Source: Desulfuromonadales bacterium (GTDB lineage: Bacteria > Desulfobacterota > Desulfuromonadia > Desulfuromonadales > UBA2294). From it: DNA of 8,809 nt. The notes beneath the pieces are model-generated. The model did not search any database and was not told the DNA's origin. It was given only the letters and a program-made list of their open reading frames with translations. The position numbers and the translations under genes are program-made. Below are positions 6,973 through 8,809 of the stretch, piece by piece; the first letter of the stretch is position 1; each line of letters opens with the position of its first letter. The stretch covers positions 1 through 8,809 of the forward strand of contig JAUVAJ010000047.1 in NCBI GenBank assembly GCA_030591795.1. Direction: 5' to 3'.

Positions 6973-6990
6973 TATCGGGTAATTTTTCAA
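6962..6990 (-). promoter_or_regulatory. Sigma-70-type promoter of the trpA-accD-folC-lptD operon
   Basis: On the minus strand TTGAAA (6985-6990) and TATTAT (6962-6967) are separated by exactly 17 bases; each hexamer matches the consensus at five of six positions. Transcription would begin near 6955, giving a leader of about 24 bases that contains the GGTGGG ribosome-binding sequence of trpA. The -35 element overlaps the stop codon of the uracil-DNA glycosylase gene. A perfect 7-1-7 palindrome lies over the -10 element. No Trp-rich leader peptide or attenuator hairpin is present. Confidence 0.7.
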
Positions 6991-7661
6991 CACTCTTGCG
7001 CAAGTTTACGCGTCAAACTGAGAAAATCTGTAAACATTTCCCTGTTCATCCGGCCGGTTTGCAGGTTGTAGCGACTGGTATGATAGCTAGCCGCCAACCA
7101 CAAACCGTTCGGCAAGCGATAGTGCGCCGCATGAGCGAACGGGTAATCTTTTAAACGCTCCACCACCCCTTGTTCACGAAAATACTTCAGGCAACTGTCA
7201 TAGGCACCACGACCGAGAGCAACGATCACCCGCAGGTTTTTCAGAGCAGCCAGCTCCCGGGTGAGGTACGGTCGACAATTGGCAAATTCGGCAGCGACCG
7301 GTTTATTCTCCGGCGGCACACATTTGACTGCATTGGTAATATAAAGGTCATGCAGCTGTAAACCATCATCGTCGGCAGTCGCTTCCGCCTGATTGGAAAA
7401 CCCGGCCGCATGCAGCAACGGATACATGAAATCTCCAGCACCATCGCCGGTAAACGGTCGCGCTGTCCGGTTGGCGCCATGCGCGCCGGGAGCCAGCCCG
7501 ACCAGACAGACCCGCGCCTGCAGATCACCGAATCCACTGACCGGCCGATTATGATAGTCCTGCCGCAAACGCCCCCGGGCCGGTTTCAGCCCGTCAATAT
7601 ATTGTGCCAGACGCTGACAACGAACACAGTCGTTGAGTTCCGCCAGCCGGATTTGCGCCAT
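6987..7661 (-). CDS. Uracil-DNA glycosylase, family 5 (UdgB-like), iron-sulfur type
   Basis: The product is 224 residues long and should excise uracil, and possibly other deaminated bases, from DNA in base-excision repair. Motif A reads GLAPGAHGANRTARPFTGD (55-73), which is typical of family 5: it lacks the acidic catalytic residue of families 1 and 4. Four cysteines at 12, 15, 114 and 129 are placed like the 4Fe-4S ligands of family 4/5 enzymes. The C-terminal motif is SYHTSRYNLQTGRM (192-205), giving His194-Thr-Ser where family 4 enzymes have HPS. The ATG overlaps the helicase stop by one base (TGATG), with an AGGGA ribosome-binding sequence five bases before the start. Length and motif order look intact. 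Family assignment rests on motif A; the exact base specificity cannot be told from sequence. Confidence 0.9.
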   Translation of the reverse strand: MAQIRLAELNDCVRCQRLAQYIDGLKPARGRLRQDYHNRPVSGFGDLQARVCLVGLAPGAHGANRTARPFTGDGAGDFMYPLLHAAGFSNQAEATADDDGLQLHDLYITNAVKCVPPENKPVAAEFANCRPYLTRELAALKNLRVIVALGRGAYDSCLKYFREQGVVERLKDYPFAHAAHYRLPNGLWLAASYHTSRYNLQTGRMNREMFTDFLSLTRKLAQEC

Positions 7662-8809
7662 CAGCGTCCCTGCCCACCCGGTTTACCGCCACCACCGCTA
7701 CGTCGCCGCCGCGGCCGATGTGACGGGCGGCCTGTCGCAGCGCGTTTCTCTGGATGCGGCGCCTTCTTATGGGTAGTGCCGCGTTTATAATCGTGACAGA
7801 GGTCTTCATCCATCGGCACGGTACTCGGTATTTTCTGGCCGATATATTCTTCAATCTCGGGCAGATAGTAAGCCAGATCCTCATCGGCAAAACTGATCGA
7901 CTTACCCTCGGCTCCGGCCCGGGCGGTCCGACCGATCCGGTGCACGTAATCTTCAGGATCCTGTGGCAGATCGTAATTAACCACGTGGGTCACACCATCT
8001 ATATGCAGCCCACGCGATGCGACATCAGTTGCGACCAGAAAGTTTATTTTGCCGTCCTTGAAATCGCCAAGAATCCGCATCCGCTTTTTCTGCATAACGT
8101 CACCGGAGAGAACCGCAACCTTATAATCATTGTGCTGCAGGCGGCCCGACAAATGCTCGGCCTCCCTCTTGGTATTGACAAAGATCAGGACCCGTACGGC
8201 CTCAGTCTCTTTTTTCAACAATCCGAGCAGTAGCGGGAATTTCTCTCGCCGGGCGACATGGTAGGCTATCTGCTCCACCCGCTCGGCGGTTACCTGCTCC
8301 GGTTCAATCTGCACCTTTTCGGCAATATTCATGAATTCATAAGCCAACTCCATGACACGTTGCGAAAGTGTGGCAGAGAACAGCATGGTCTGGCGCTTTT
8401 CAAATGGCGGCAACCGACGCAGAATAAACCGCAGGTCTTTGATGAAACCCATGTCGAACATCCGGTCAGCCTCATCAATGACCAGCGACTCGACATCTTT
8501 AAGTGAAAAAACATTTTGTTTGGCATAGTCAATCAACCGACCGGGAGTCGCGACTATAATATCGACACCATCACGCAACGCCTGACGTTGTTTTTCATAA
8601 TCTACGCCACCGAAAATCGGTTGCACCTTATACGGGCAGAAGGCTCCGATCCCTTGCGCATCAGCACAAATCTGCACCACCAGCTCACGGGTTGGAGCCA
8701 GGATCAGAGCCCGCGGGCCTCGTTTTTTATCTTTTTCAGCAGAAGCCGACAATCGGGTAAACAGCGCAATCAGAAAAGCCGCAGTCTTGCCGGTTCCGGT
8801 CTGGGCCTG
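7661..8809 (-). CDS. rhlB: DEAD-box ATP-dependent RNA helicase, RhlB-like (5' end outside window)
   Basis: This protein unwinds RNA duplexes using ATP; RhlB relatives act in mRNA turnover and ribonucleoprotein remodelling in the cytoplasm. The visible 382 residues open directly in Walker A motif I (AQTGTGKT), so only the N-terminal segment with the Q motif is missing. In order I see PTREL (about 39-43 of the fragment), TPGRLID, DEAD (112-115), SAT (145-147), an IFVNTK segment, [10 protein letters not shown] and HRIGRTAR (290-297), followed by a basic tail rich in R, K and G that probably binds [30 protein letters not shown] and the EEYIGQKIP segment resemble Escherichia coli RhlB more than RhlE or DeaD. 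The reading frame stays open to the window edge; an apparent TTG start at 8752 is internal. The TGA stop shares one base with the ATG of the next gene, suggesting translational coupling. The helicase call is very sure; the RhlB subfamily is an inference. Confidence 0.93.
   Translation of the reverse strand, partial: QAQTGTGKTAAFLIALFTRLSASAEKDKKRGPRALILAPTRELVVQICADAQGIGAFCPYKVQPIFGGVDYEKQRQALRDGVDIIVATPGRLIDYAKQNVFSLKDVESLVIDEADRMFDMGFIKDLRFILRRLPPFEKRQTMLFSATLSQRVMELAYEFMNIAEKVQIEPEQVTAERVEQIAYHVARREKFPLLLGLLKKETEAVRVLIFVNTKREAEHLSGRLQHNDYKVAVLSGDVMQKKRMRILGDFKDGKINFLVATDVASRGLHIDGVTHVVNYDLPQDPEDYVHRIGRTARAGAEGKSISFADEDLAYYLPEIEEYIGQKIPSTVPMDEDLCHDYKRGTTHKKAPHPEKRAATGRPSHRPRRRRSGGGGKPGGQGR

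Noticed and set aside
6932..6986. Tryptophan attenuator or T-box upstream of trpA
   Set aside because: The gap is only 55 bases, has no leader peptide with Trp codons, no GC-rich hairpins and no T-box sequence.

Overview
The window is a compact chromosomal core-gene region. All convincing genes lie on the minus strand, so transcription runs from high to low coordinates. There are no RNA genes, insertion sequences, CRISPR arrays or phage genes, and no intergenic gap longer than about 155 bases. Protein flavour suggests a Gram-negative deltaproteobacterium of the Desulfuromonas/Geobacter/Pelobacter kind: an LptD outer-membrane lipopolysaccharide transporter, a family-5 uracil-DNA glycosylase, a ComEA-like secreted helix-hairpin-helix protein, a class-II phosphodiesterase-like metallo-hydrolase, and a trpA-accD-folC block. 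This assignment is inferred from remembered family resemblance, not from a search.

Layout in transcription order. (1) 8809-6987: the 3' part of an RhlB-like DEAD-box RNA helicase, cut by the window edge inside motif I, whose stop codon overlaps the start of a family-5-like uracil-DNA glycosylase by one base. (2) 6990-1135: a likely operon behind a good sigma-70-type promoter (TTGAAA-N17-TATTAT). It holds trpA, an MBL-fold class-II phosphodiesterase-like hydrolase, accD, folC and lptD. The junctions are ATGA overlaps, a 3-base gap, one short gap of 28 bases, and a short overlap at a probable TTG start. (3) 1130-632: a comEA-like gene with its own near-consensus promoter (TTGACC-N16-TATAAT), a leader of about 115 bases, and a perfect 12-bp stem Rho-independent terminator. 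No terminator was seen between lptD and this gene, so the terminator probably ends both transcripts. (4) 547-197: ftsB/divIC-like septum formation initiator. (5) 176-1: a promoter (TTGACA-N17-TAACAT) and the start of a small cysteine-rich protein that runs off the window.

The genes mostly do unrelated housekeeping work: RNA turnover, base-excision repair, tryptophan synthesis, fatty-acid initiation, folate polyglutamylation, lipopolysaccharide export and cell division. I see no previously undescribed multi-gene system. The points most worth checking are two promoter-embedded palindromes (upstream of trpA and of comEA), the hydrolase of unknown substrate between trpA and accD, the G-rich comEA leader, and the truncated four-cysteine protein at the left edge.
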